Assembly: GCA_023414875.1 (NCBI GenBank)
Contig: JAEZMV010000012.1
Coordinates: forward strand, 142,581-206,580
Direction: 5' to 3'
From: Bacillota bacterium
Lineage (GTDB): Bacteria > Bacillota > Clostridia > Lachnospirales > Lachnospiraceae
Length of the DNA stretch: 64,000 nt
Part shown: piece after piece, positions 35,938 to 43,745 of the stretch
Position numbering within the stretch: position 1 is the stretch's first letter
Layout of the letters: the number at the start of each line of letters is the position of its first letter
Program-made: the position numbers and the translations under genes
The notes under the pieces: generated by a model
What the model was told of the DNA's origin: nothing
Databases searched by the model: none
Seen by the model: only the letters and a program-made list of their open reading frames with translations

Positions 35938-36058
35938 CTGATAGCCGCCTTTCAAAATTTCTTTTTAATCATTATAGATTGTGGCCATACTGTTGTCAAC
36001 AATTACATGCTACAATAAAAATGAAAACAAATTAATCTAGCTATCAGGAGGATACACT

Positions 36059-36547
36059 ATGACAAAACAAGCCTTAGTAATAATTGATATTCAAAATGAT
36101 ATAACAAAGAATTATAAGGATATTATTGATAATATCAATAAAGCGATTGACCTAGCAGTCAATCATAATATTCATGTTATTTATATAAGACATGAAAATT
36201 TATCAGCCGGCACGAGGACTTTTAAGCCCAGTACATATGGGTCTGAATTAGCTTCAGACTTAAAAATTGTTTCAAAAAATGTTTTTACAAAATTCAAAGG
36301 AAACGCATTAAGCAATGAAGAATTTACAGATTTTATTAGTAAAAATGAAATAACTGATTTCTTCATAACAGGAGCAGATGCTGTTGCTTGTGTTAAATCA
36401 ACCTGTTATAACTTATGCAAAGCAAATTATAGCGTTAATGTATTATCCGATTGCATTACTAGTTATGATAAAAGAAAAATTGAAGAAATGCTGGGCTATT
36501 ATGAAAGTAAAGGTAGTAAAATCATTCGTTTAAATGACTTGCTATAG
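36059..36547 (+). CDS. Isochorismatase-like cysteine hydrolase
   Basis: This 162-residue hydrolase of the isochorismatase/nicotinamidase fold keeps the Asp-Lys-Cys triad: Asp10 in VIIDIQND, a Lys in VFTKFKG and Cys111 in GADAVACVKST. The true substrate (amide, nicotinamide, or other) cannot be read from this. AGGAGG precedes the ATG. The WYL regulator gene is divergent. Confidence 0.85.
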   Translation: MTKQALVIIDIQNDITKNYKDIIDNINKAIDLAVNHNIHVIYIRHENLSAGTRTFKPSTYGSELASDLKIVSKNVFTKFKGNALSNEEFTDFISKNEITDFFITGADAVACVKSTCYNLCKANYSVNVLSDCITSYDKRKIEEMLGYYESKGSKIIRLNDLL

Positions 36548-36578
36548 GGTTGATATGAGAAATTCTTCCACAATCAAT

Positions 36579-36607
36579 TTGACAAATCAAAGAATTAAAA
36601 CTATAAT
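36579..36607 (+). promoter_or_regulatory. Perfect consensus sigma-A promoter
   Basis: TTGACA (36579-36584), exactly 17 bases, TATAAT (36602-36607). It lies 30 bases after the isochorismatase stop and drives no visible protein gene, but the structured region that follows. Confidence 0.9.
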
Positions 36608-36614
36608 TACTTCA

Positions 36615-36867
36615 TAATAAAAAAAGAGAGGGTGTTTGTTTGTTAAGTGTGTCTGTATCGACGGTAACAACTAAATAGTTGTAAAGGCTACGGTAAAATC
36701 GGGATTAATCTATTCCGTTCATACCGGTTTCCTTTGGCATTAGCTTATTAGTTAATGCTTGATTCGTCTACCTTACAGATGCTCAAACACCATCGCATTA
36801 TAATAATCATTCATATTATTGAATCGAATGATTCATTCGTAATCGTGACATTTGATGTCACGTTTTT
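36615..36867 (+). ncRNA. Candidate structured noncoding RNA of unknown class
   Basis: The transcript from the consensus promoter would be about 250 bases. GGTGTTTG (36631-36638) pairs with CAAACACC (36784-36791), closing a multi-branched core. Inside are ACAACTA/TAGTTGT, CGGT/ACCG enclosing CGGGAT/ATTCCG, and GCATTA/TAATGC hairpins. A terminator (36844-36867) ends it. No ORF of size or ribosome site is inside. The exporter operon begins 180 bases later, after a second terminator, so the RNA could be a free small RNA or a long leader. I do not recognise the family. Confidence 0.6.
36844..36867 (+). terminator. Terminator of the structured RNA
   Basis: CGTGACAT pairs with ATGTCACG over a three-base loop, then TTTTTC. 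Confidence 0.9.
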
Positions 36868-36899
36868 CTTTTGAATGGGATTCTTTATAATGGATTTAG

Positions 36900-36967
36900 A
36901 CCCGCGGGAGTACTCTGTTGATCTGCATTTTCATGCAGTCAGGTAGAAGTATGATTGCGGGTTTTTT
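36900..36967 (+). terminator. Second, nested hairpin terminator or attenuator before the exporter operon
   Basis: ACCCGC (36900-36905) pairs with GCGGGT (36957-36962), enclosing the hairpin CTGCAT-TTTC-ATGCAG, then TTTTTT. Because it stands about 80 bases before the ABC gene it could attenuate that operon. Confidence 0.65.
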
Positions 36968-37048
36968 AATACTTTTTATTCTGACCTTAATCCTTACTGA
37001 TCCAAGGTGAAGGTCTTATCAATGTAACCGAAAGGAATTAGAAAGAAA

Positions 37049-38035
37049 ATGAATATTATTGAAACCAAGAATTTAACAAAAACATATCAACGCTTCAAAA
37101 AGGAGCCCGGGTTAAAAGGTAGCTTTAAATCATTATTTAAGCGTGAATTTGTAACCAAAACCGCGGTGGCTGATTTTGATTTCACGGTACAGGAGGGTGA
37201 ATTCATCGGTTTAATCGGTCCTAACGGTGCCGGAAAAACAACCCTTGTTAAGATGCTTACCGGAATCATAGCCCCTTCTTCAGGAGAAATCTCTGTTGCA
37301 GGCTACTATCCGAATAAGCTGGAGCATGATTTTAAGAAGCAATATGCAGTCGTTATGGGCCAAAAAAGCCAGTTATTCTTTGAGCTGTCTGCGGCAGATA
37401 CCTTTCTGTTGTTCAAAGAGCTTTATCATATATCTGATGAAGAATACCATAAGAACCTTGATTACTTTATTCAACTGTTTGGTGTATCCGAGATACTTGA
37501 TGTTCAGGTTCGGACATTATCTCTCGGCGAACGTATGAAGATGGAATTAATCGTCGCTTTGCTGCACAACCCGAAGGTACTGTTTTTGGATGAACCAACG
37601 ATCGGATTGGATGCCGTTGCGCAGAAACAGATTCGTAAATTTCTTAAGGAAGTTAACGAAACAAGGGGAACTACGATCATACTAACCTCCCACTACATGG
37701 AGGATATTAAAAGTCTCTGCAAACGATGTGTAGTCATCAACGGAGGGGCTAAACTTTATGACGGTGATACGGATACCTTATTCCAAAAATATCAGACCCA
37801 TAAGAAGGTGACCATCTCCCTGGAGCATGACGAAACCATTACCATAAATCATGATTATTCTGTGTTAGAACAGCTTCCTTATAAAATTAGTCTGTTGATT
37901 CGAAAAGAGAACTCACAGGATCTACTGAAGGATGTCCTAAGTAGTTATGATTTGAATGACATTTCCATTGAGGAAGAGGATATTGGAAATGTTGTAGAAC
38001 GTATTTATAATGACAAAAGCGGGGTATCAGAATGA
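37049..38035 (+). CDS. ABC exporter ATPase (COG4586 type)
   Basis: This 328-residue ATP-binding subunit has Walker A GPNGAGKTT at about 60-68, signature LSLGERMKMEL, Walker B VLFLDEPT and the H-loop TSHYMED. The N-terminal extension with FKSLFKREF is typical of the COG4586 group that pairs with COG4587 and COG3694 permeases. Such exporters carry drugs or lipids. The stop overlaps the next start (ATGA), so the three genes are translated together. The pair of terminators upstream may control it. Confidence 0.92.
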   Translation: MNIIETKNLTKTYQRFKKEPGLKGSFKSLFKREFVTKTAVADFDFTVQEGEFIGLIGPNGAGKTTLVKMLTGIIAPSSGEISVAGYYPNKLEHDFKKQYAVVMGQKSQLFFELSAADTFLLFKELYHISDEEYHKNLDYFIQLFGVSEILDVQVRTLSLGERMKMELIVALLHNPKVLFLDEPTIGLDAVAQKQIRKFLKEVNETRGTTIILTSHYMEDIKSLCKRCVVINGGAKLYDGDTDTLFQKYQTHKKVTISLEHDETITINHDYSVLEQLPYKISLLIRKENSQDLLKDVLSSYDLNDISIEEEDIGNVVERIYNDKSGVSE

Positions 38036-38826
38036 AGAAATATATAGAGATATCAAAGATAATATTTAAAACACAGCTGGCCTGGCGTTTTGATATCGCA
38101 GTGAATGTGTTATTTACGATTGTAAAAATCGTATTTGCCTACCTTCTCTGGGAAAACATATTCGACGAACGCCAGATAGTTGCTGACTTTACCTTTCATA
38201 CAATGCTCTCCTACTACATTATCAACTCATTTTTATCCCAGCTTGATATGTCAGATGGGATCAGTAATGAAATCAGTTCCAAAATTCGCGGGGGAACTTT
38301 CTCGAAATTCATGGTAATACCGGTAAACATACAAGGCTACTTTATGGCTCAAGCCGCCGGTTCCTCGATATTTTATATGCTGTTTAACTTAATAGCTGCC
38401 TTGGTTTGGGTATTTATCTTCCAAATCAAATTTGTGTTTACTGCAAATCCTCTGCATATTATATCCGCCTTATTAATGGTACTGCTTGGTTTAATTTTTA
38501 TGATACAGATGAATTATTTTCTGGGGTTGTTAACCCTAAAGTTTCAGGATATTTACCTGTTTCTAATGATTAAGAACAATATCCTGCTGTTCGTAACCGG
38601 AACCTTAATTCCCTTAACATTGTTACCTGATCCTATTGTAGCAGTTATGAGGTTCTTCCCATTTTACTATATCTCCTATCTTCCCTCCATGTTACTGATT
38701 GGAAGAAACTCGGAGGAGATATGGTACGGGGCAGTCATTCTTCCGGTCTGGATACTACTGTTTCTGTTTCTTAATAAAATCACTTATAAGATACTTCGTG
38801 TCAGATATGATGGGGTGGGCATATGA
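38032..38826 (+). CDS. ABC-2 type permease (COG4587 type)
   Basis: This 264-residue integral membrane protein has six predicted helices and starts MKKYIEISKIIFKTQLAWRFD, as in COG4587 permeases that insert with the COG4586 ATPase. Overlaps both neighbours by ATGA. It likely forms half of the membrane pore with the next protein. Confidence 0.88.
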   Translation: MKKYIEISKIIFKTQLAWRFDIAVNVLFTIVKIVFAYLLWENIFDERQIVADFTFHTMLSYYIINSFLSQLDMSDGISNEISSKIRGGTFSKFMVIPVNIQGYFMAQAAGSSIFYMLFNLIAALVWVFIFQIKFVFTANPLHIISALLMVLLGLIFMIQMNYFLGLLTLKFQDIYLFLMIKNNILLFVTGTLIPLTLLPDPIVAVMRFFPFYYISYLPSMLLIGRNSEEIWYGAVILPVWILLFLFLNKITYKILRVRYDGVGI

Positions 38827-39614
38827 AAAATAATCTTAAATTCATTTTAACCTTAATAAAAATGAAGCTGTCTCGGTTGTTGGTATTCCGACTGTCTTTC
38901 TTTGGAGCCTTCTTTGTTGATGGAACTATGTTTCTGTTGCAAATACTGATGTATCAGGCAATATACTCTCAGGTTGATACCATAGGTGGTTGGGCAAAGG
39001 GCGAAATGATCATCTTTGTCGGAACCTTCTCTTTGATTAATGCACTGAATATGACAATTTTCTTCTTTGGAAGCATGGAGATACCAAATAAAATTAAAAG
39101 CGGTGATCTGGATCATTACTTGACAAAGCCGGTTAACCCGTTATTAAGGCTTACCTTTGAAAGTGTTGATCCAGGCTCAATTCCCCTTGTGATTGCGAGT
39201 ATCGTGTTAATCCTTTATGGTATCAATGTTGCAGAGCTTAAGGTAACCTTACTTAGAGCTGTGGTATATGTTGTTTTTGTATTATTAATGACTTTATTAT
39301 GGTATGATCTCCAAATCATTATTAATTCAATTCCTTTCTTTACGATATCGGCTGCGAACATCAGCCGAATGAGTGATACCATGCTGGAATTATGTTTAAA
39401 AATACCGGGAACCTTGTTTAGTGGAGTCTTTAAATTCATTTTTTGCCTAGTATTACCCTACGGTATTATAGCCACACTTCCGGCACAATATATATCCGGT
39501 AAGCTAGCACCCTATGGTTTAGCTTATGGTTGCCTGATCGTTTTCCTATTTACGGTATTTACTCTATGGTTTTGGCGTTTTGGCTTGAAGCATTATAAAA
39601 GTGCCAGTAGTTAA
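38823..39614 (+). CDS. ABC-2 type permease (COG3694 type)
   Basis: This 263-residue membrane protein has six helices. It has the segment GDLDHYLTKPVNPLLRL, characteristic of COG3694 permeases. With the previous permease and ATPase it would form an exporter of unknown cargo. Starts with overlap of the preceding stop. Confidence 0.88.
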   Translation: MKNNLKFILTLIKMKLSRLLVFRLSFFGAFFVDGTMFLLQILMYQAIYSQVDTIGGWAKGEMIIFVGTFSLINALNMTIFFFGSMEIPNKIKSGDLDHYLTKPVNPLLRLTFESVDPGSIPLVIASIVLILYGINVAELKVTLLRAVVYVVFVLLMTLLWYDLQIIINSIPFFTISAANISRMSDTMLELCLKIPGTLFSGVFKFIFCLVLPYGIIATLPAQYISGKLAPYGLAYGCLIVFLFTVFTLWFWRFGLKHYKSASS

Positions 39615-39881
39615 TAGACATAATATTATTATGTATCCTATTGATACTTACAATAGCTTATGGTAATTATCTATAACCTCTGCTTTATAAACTGAAATGT
39701 TATCTCAGCTTCTGCTTACCATGCTATCATATGACTTATTGACTATAAGATACTCCGCATTCACTAAAATTGCATATTTGGTAAAGAGCATATCATTACC
39801 AAAAGATACTTAACTAATCTGCAATTATGTGAAAATAAATGCAATACCTAGATCATAACCACGATCTCCCATATGAACTAA

Positions 39882-39930
39882 AATGCCCAGTGTAGCTATC
39901 TCATCATAATAACCTTGGGCATTTTTCTTT
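39882..39930 (+). terminator. Hairpin terminator after the exporter operon
   Basis: AAATGCCCA pairs with TGGGCATTT across a 25-base loop, followed by TTCTTTTT. It is nearly 270 bases after the last permease stop, so an extra RNA could lie between. Confidence 0.65.
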
Positions 39931-39957
39931 TTAAGATTTCATCTTCCCAGTTAACTT

Positions 39958-40026
39958 TTATATATGTTTCGGGGGTAGCTGTATCAGCTCTGCTACATGC
40001 TCGAGCTGTGCTTCAACAGTGCGGAT
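39958..40026 (-). pseudogene. Short remnant of a ybaK-like gene
   Basis: On the minus strand the frame reads TVEAQLEHVAELIQLPPKHI then stop. HVAELIQLPP is identical to the intact YbaK protein encoded 1.2 kb away (40825-41295), and many bases match as well. The rest of the gene is gone, so this is probably a decayed duplicate. Confidence 0.6.
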
Positions 40027-40162
40027 TGACAAAATATAACATATGAATTATACTTTTAAAAAGCTAAAAACATAGTAATGTATGGTATAGAAAGAGAGAT
40101 TATATGATTTTAGAGAGCATGCCCTAAGGTGCTTTGAAAATATAAATATAAGGGGCTATCAA

Positions 40163-40702
40163 ATGGTAGGAAAAATTAAAAATTTGAAGAAGATATATAT
40201 AGTATTTTTTATTCTTGGAGTTATTGGAGCTGTTGCGTTAATTTTGATTTATAGTAGTAAGCAAGAAATTGGTACCACTATAAATAAAAACACGCAAATT
40301 GAAAACACGGAAATCGAAAACGAAAAACTTGAAGATTATGAGGAAATCTTCTATAAAAACAAAGATAGATTTACCGAATTATCAAGAAGTCTTATGACAT
40401 TTGAAAATGATATTAGCATTACTAAGGAAACAAATGAAATCATAATTGATAAAGATGGAAAAGAGTTAGGGATATCAAAAACTTCACTTGATCAAGATTT
40501 AAAAGATAATATTAAAGATACAATGAATGATTTAGCTTTAAGAAGGATTGAAAAAAAAGCTACCTATATAGAATTTTCATATGATAGCTTAACAGATCGA
40601 TATAGTATCGTATTTACTCCTAATAGAAATCAACTAAATAGCTATACCGATATTCAAGATTTAGGAGATGATTGGTATTACTGCTATATATGTAATGAAT
40701 AA
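40163..40702 (+). CDS. Unknown single-pass membrane protein
   Basis: This 179-residue protein has a basic start, one transmembrane helix (about 11-31), a Glu/Asn-rich coiled linker and an acidic soluble part with no motif I know. The topology suggests the C-terminal part faces outside. AGGGG precedes the ATG. It lies between remnant and ybaK; accessory gene. Confidence 0.6.
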   Translation: MVGKIKNLKKIYIVFFILGVIGAVALILIYSSKQEIGTTINKNTQIENTEIENEKLEDYEEIFYKNKDRFTELSRSLMTFENDISITKETNEIIIDKDGKELGISKTSLDQDLKDNIKDTMNDLALRRIEKKATYIEFSYDSLTDRYSIVFTPNRNQLNSYTDIQDLGDDWYYCYICNE

Positions 40703-40824
40703 GCAAAAATATATTGGATATAAAAAGATACAAATTAAGGGTACTGTAGAGATTAGCTAGACTTTCATATTAAGCCTGATAGCTTGCCTAATTATAAAAG
40801 CCTGATAGATGTTTTCTACAGGAT

Positions 40825-41295
40825 TTACTCTGTGATATCATATAAATCAGCTGAAATATATTCTATCAGCTGTTCTCTCGGTATACACAGCTGGCAACCC
40901 CTGACACCGGCGCTTATCGTAATCTCGTCAAACAGAATCGCCGTTTCATCCATATACGTAGGATACTTCTTCTTCATCCCAATCGGTGAGCATCCGCCCC
41001 GGATGTAACCGGTTGTTCCAAGCAGGTCCTTGACAGGAAGCATCTCGATCTTCTTATCTCCTATTACAGATGCGGCTTTCTTAAGGTTCAATTCCAGATT
41101 TACCGGGATGCAGAATACAACGATACCCTTCTTCTCACCCTTAGCAACCAGAGTTTTAAATACCTGTTCCGGTGGCAGCTGTATCAATTCTGCTACATGC
41201 TCTCCACCTAAATTATTCTCATCCACTTCATATTCCATCGCCCTATAAGGTATTCCTGCCTGATCCAGAAGGCGCATTACATTTGTTTTTATCAT
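40825..41295 (-). CDS. ybaK: YbaK-type Cys-tRNA(Pro) deacylase
   Basis: This 156-residue editing enzyme removes cysteine wrongly attached to tRNA-Pro. Conserved blocks are HVAELIQLPPEQVFKTLVAKG with the key Lys, VPVNLELNLKKAASVIGDKKIEML-type core, the GYIRGGCSPIGMKKKYPTYMDETA loop and SAGVRGCQLCIP. All standard positions look intact. A partial duplicate lies nearby at 39958-40026. Confidence 0.93.
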   Translation of the reverse strand: MIKTNVMRLLDQAGIPYRAMEYEVDENNLGGEHVAELIQLPPEQVFKTLVAKGEKKGIVVFCIPVNLELNLKKAASVIGDKKIEMLPVKDLLGTTGYIRGGCSPIGMKKKYPTYMDETAILFDEITISAGVRGCQLCIPREQLIEYISADLYDITE

Positions 41296-41532
41296 GGCTT
41301 ATCCATCTTTCTCATATATTATCTCTAACGACACAATAACAAACGTTCATAGAAGCAATTATTAGATATTTGTCATCGAATACGGTTCGTATAAAACTGC
41401 TAAATTTGTATTTTTATAAGTTACATTAGATTCACCACAATGATTACGGGTATCATCCACTTTTGGCTTATGATGAACTTTCCATGATTTATTATGAGCG
41501 GTATACTTTTTTCACAATGAAAGGCCTCTCTT

Positions 41533-42780
41533 TTATTTTCCATCAAAACCATCCTTGTTGATACCAAAATTCAATTCCTCCACCTGCTCATGCAGAGGTT
41601 TTCGTACCTTTTTCCTGGTTACTTCCACCAGTCCCAAAGCTGTCATATCCACCAAGGTAGTCTTAATCGGGTCCTTCTTAATGTATTCCTCCAGCTCCTC
41701 CATCAGTAGCTCTTTATCTTTCTTTAATTCCATATCAATAAAATCAATAATTATGATACCGGAAAGATTACGCAGTCTGATTTGTTTTGCTATCTCTTTC
41801 GCTGCTTCCCGATTCACCTTAAGAAAGGTCTCCTGTACCTTCTTCTTACCCGCTACTGCTTTACCGGTATTCACATCAATAACGGTCAGTGCTTCTGTAG
41901 GCTGGATGACCAATGAACCGCCGGACTTTAACCATACCATCGGCCGAACAGCACCTAACAGCTTATCATTGATCCCATATAAACCGGCCAGACTCAGGGT
42001 AGCATCCTGATAAAAACGCAGCTTTTCCATATCCTCCGGCTGGTATGCTTCAAGAAAATTCTTGATATTATCATAAAGCTCCGGATCATCCGTTACAAAT
42101 TCATCTACATTATCCGCGTAGCCATCTCGGATATCACAGATATAATTCGGAGGTGTTTTGAACAATAGGGAAAAACGACTCTTATGGACACCGAATTTAC
42201 GGATATTTTCATAAGTGTCAATTAGTGTCTGCATCTCGCTTATAATCTTTTCCTCCGGCATATAGGCTGCATTGGTGCGGATTATGAACCCAAATTCCGT
42301 ATGTCCAAATTTCTTTGAGATACTGCGTAGACGGTTTCTTTCTTTTTCATCGGTGATTTTGGAGGAAACACCATTGGTAGCTTTTCCATAGGTTAAAGCA
42401 GCATATTTGCCGGTAAAGCTAAGATTCGAGCTTACGACCGGAGCTTTCGTCTTAACATCCTCTTTCGTCACCTGAACCAGTAGCTCATCTCCGATCTTAA
42501 CTTTAACATCAGTAAGCTTTCTATCATCATCATTTTGGGTATTTGCCATAATCGGGTAACGGTTTTCCTCTAGAGAGAAATAACACATCCTACCCTCAGC
42601 AATTTCAATAAAGGCAGCATTGATATTCTTTATAATATTCTTAACCTTACCGAGATAGATATTTCCAAGAATTCCTGATTCCTCGGAAGCATTCAGGGAA
42701 ACCTGAACCATATCCTTGCCTTCAAAGAACGCAGATATAATCTTCTTATCATGTTTTGTTATAATCAATTTATTCTCCAT
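41533..42780 (-). CDS. rng: RNase E/G family endoribonuclease, short form
   Basis: This 415-residue protein has an N-terminal S1-like RNA-binding domain (about 35-120) and the RNase E/G catalytic core. Mg-binding Asp302 (TVIDVNTGK) and Asp346 (IIIIDFIDM) are at the same positions as in E. coli. The usual C-terminal Zn-link cysteines (CPxC type) after MTRKK are missing; instead VTRKKVRKPLHEQVEELNF ends the protein. It probably processes rRNA and mRNA. In many Lachnospiraceae it lies just before rplU; here 7 kb separates them. Confidence 0.92.
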   Translation of the reverse strand: MENKLIITKHDKKIISAFFEGKDMVQVSLNASEESGILGNIYLGKVKNIIKNINAAFIEIAEGRMCYFSLEENRYPIMANTQNDDDRKLTDVKVKIGDELLVQVTKEDVKTKAPVVSSNLSFTGKYAALTYGKATNGVSSKITDEKERNRLRSISKKFGHTEFGFIIRTNAAYMPEEKIISEMQTLIDTYENIRKFGVHKSRFSLLFKTPPNYICDIRDGYADNVDEFVTDDPELYDNIKNFLEAYQPEDMEKLRFYQDATLSLAGLYGINDKLLGAVRPMVWLKSGGSLVIQPTEALTVIDVNTGKAVAGKKKVQETFLKVNREAAKEIAKQIRLRNLSGIIIIDFIDMELKKDKELLMEELEEYIKKDPIKTTLVDMTALGLVEVTRKKVRKPLHEQVEELNFGINKDGFDGK

Positions 42781-42917
42781 TCTTTGTACCTCCTTAACGT
42801 ATCATATTTTGGTAATTGCGATTGTATATACTATACATAAAAAGATATTGTTATTAAGTTTCACAATTATTAATCTGATTACATTCTTAATCGTTCTTTA
42901 TCGTTCTTTATCTTTCT

Positions 42918-43745
42918 TTATCGCTCCAGCTGATCCAGCGGAACTAACTTTCCACTTTCTTCTCTGGTATATACTTCAATACGATGAACCTGCCATGCAA
43001 ATTCTTCAAAGGATAAACCTATATAATCGTAAAAGGCTTTCATTACCAGTTCCGGCTTTAAATTTACAGAGCTTCCGGTTTCCAGCTGTAGATATACTTT
43101 GATTCCATTGTTATATTGGTCAGCAACACTGTCCGGCTTTTTCGTAATTAAGGTATCGGCAGCGTTTGTTACTGGCATTTTCAATTCGGCCCTAAGCTTG
43201 TCCTCATATTCCATCCGGTCATAAGCAGTCATGGTAATCATCGGTCGGATATCAACCGCCTTCTCACTGGTCTTCGTCTTTTTCTCAATTACAATTTCCT
43301 TCTGGGATATAAAACTGGTAAAAGCTTCCCGGAAGCTTTCCTGTGATTTGATCTCTCCCAAGGAATATCCATCCTTTAAGGATACCAGATAATCCGCAGA
43401 GGCTACCAAGGACATTGCAGTAATTACCCTCTTATTCTCCTCCGGTTCCAGCAGCGGATGAAACCCTATGACATGAAAGCCTTCCGTGAATACAGCATTC
43501 ATTCGCTCCACCATAACCTCTGGTTCATCGCTGGAATGTAGCTGTATATCCACATATTCCGCATCACTGGTCAATCCAACACCTAGGGGTGCAGCAAAGG
43601 ACATAATCTGGTGAGGACTGAAGCCCTTCGTATATTCATTATCAAAATTCGCCCTTCGAAAAGCCTTTTGAAAATATCTCATGACATCAAGATGACCTAT
43701 GAATTTCATTGCACCGTATTTTTGAAATTTAATTCTTGCCTTCAT
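42918..43745 (-). CDS. TIGR03936 (DUF2344) radical-SAM-linked protein
   Basis: This 275-residue protein starts MKARIKFQKYGAMKFIGHLDVMRYFQKAFRRA and has the FSPHQIMSFAAPLGVG block, the signature of the family always encoded beside TIGR03960 radical-SAM proteins. Function is unknown; a role in RNA or ribosome modification is suspected because the pair sits next to RNase E/G. It overlaps the upstream gene by 17 bases. Confidence 0.92.
   Translation of the reverse strand: MKARIKFQKYGAMKFIGHLDVMRYFQKAFRRANFDNEYTKGFSPHQIMSFAAPLGVGLTSDAEYVDIQLHSSDEPEVMVERMNAVFTEGFHVIGFHPLLEPEENKRVITAMSLVASADYLVSLKDGYSLGEIKSQESFREAFTSFISQKEIVIEKKTKTSEKAVDIRPMITMTAYDRMEYEDKLRAELKMPVTNAADTLITKKPDSVADQYNNGIKVYLQLETGSSVNLKPELVMKAFYDYIGLSFEEFAWQVHRIEVYTREESGKLVPLDQLER

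Larger units (their letters stand above)
39615..40162. other. Spacer with terminator and gene remnant
   Basis: Apart from the hairpin at 39882-39930 and the ybaK-like remnant at 39958-40026, this spacer holds no ORF that I can support. The first 260 bases are plain AT-rich DNA after the exporter. Confidence 0.4.
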
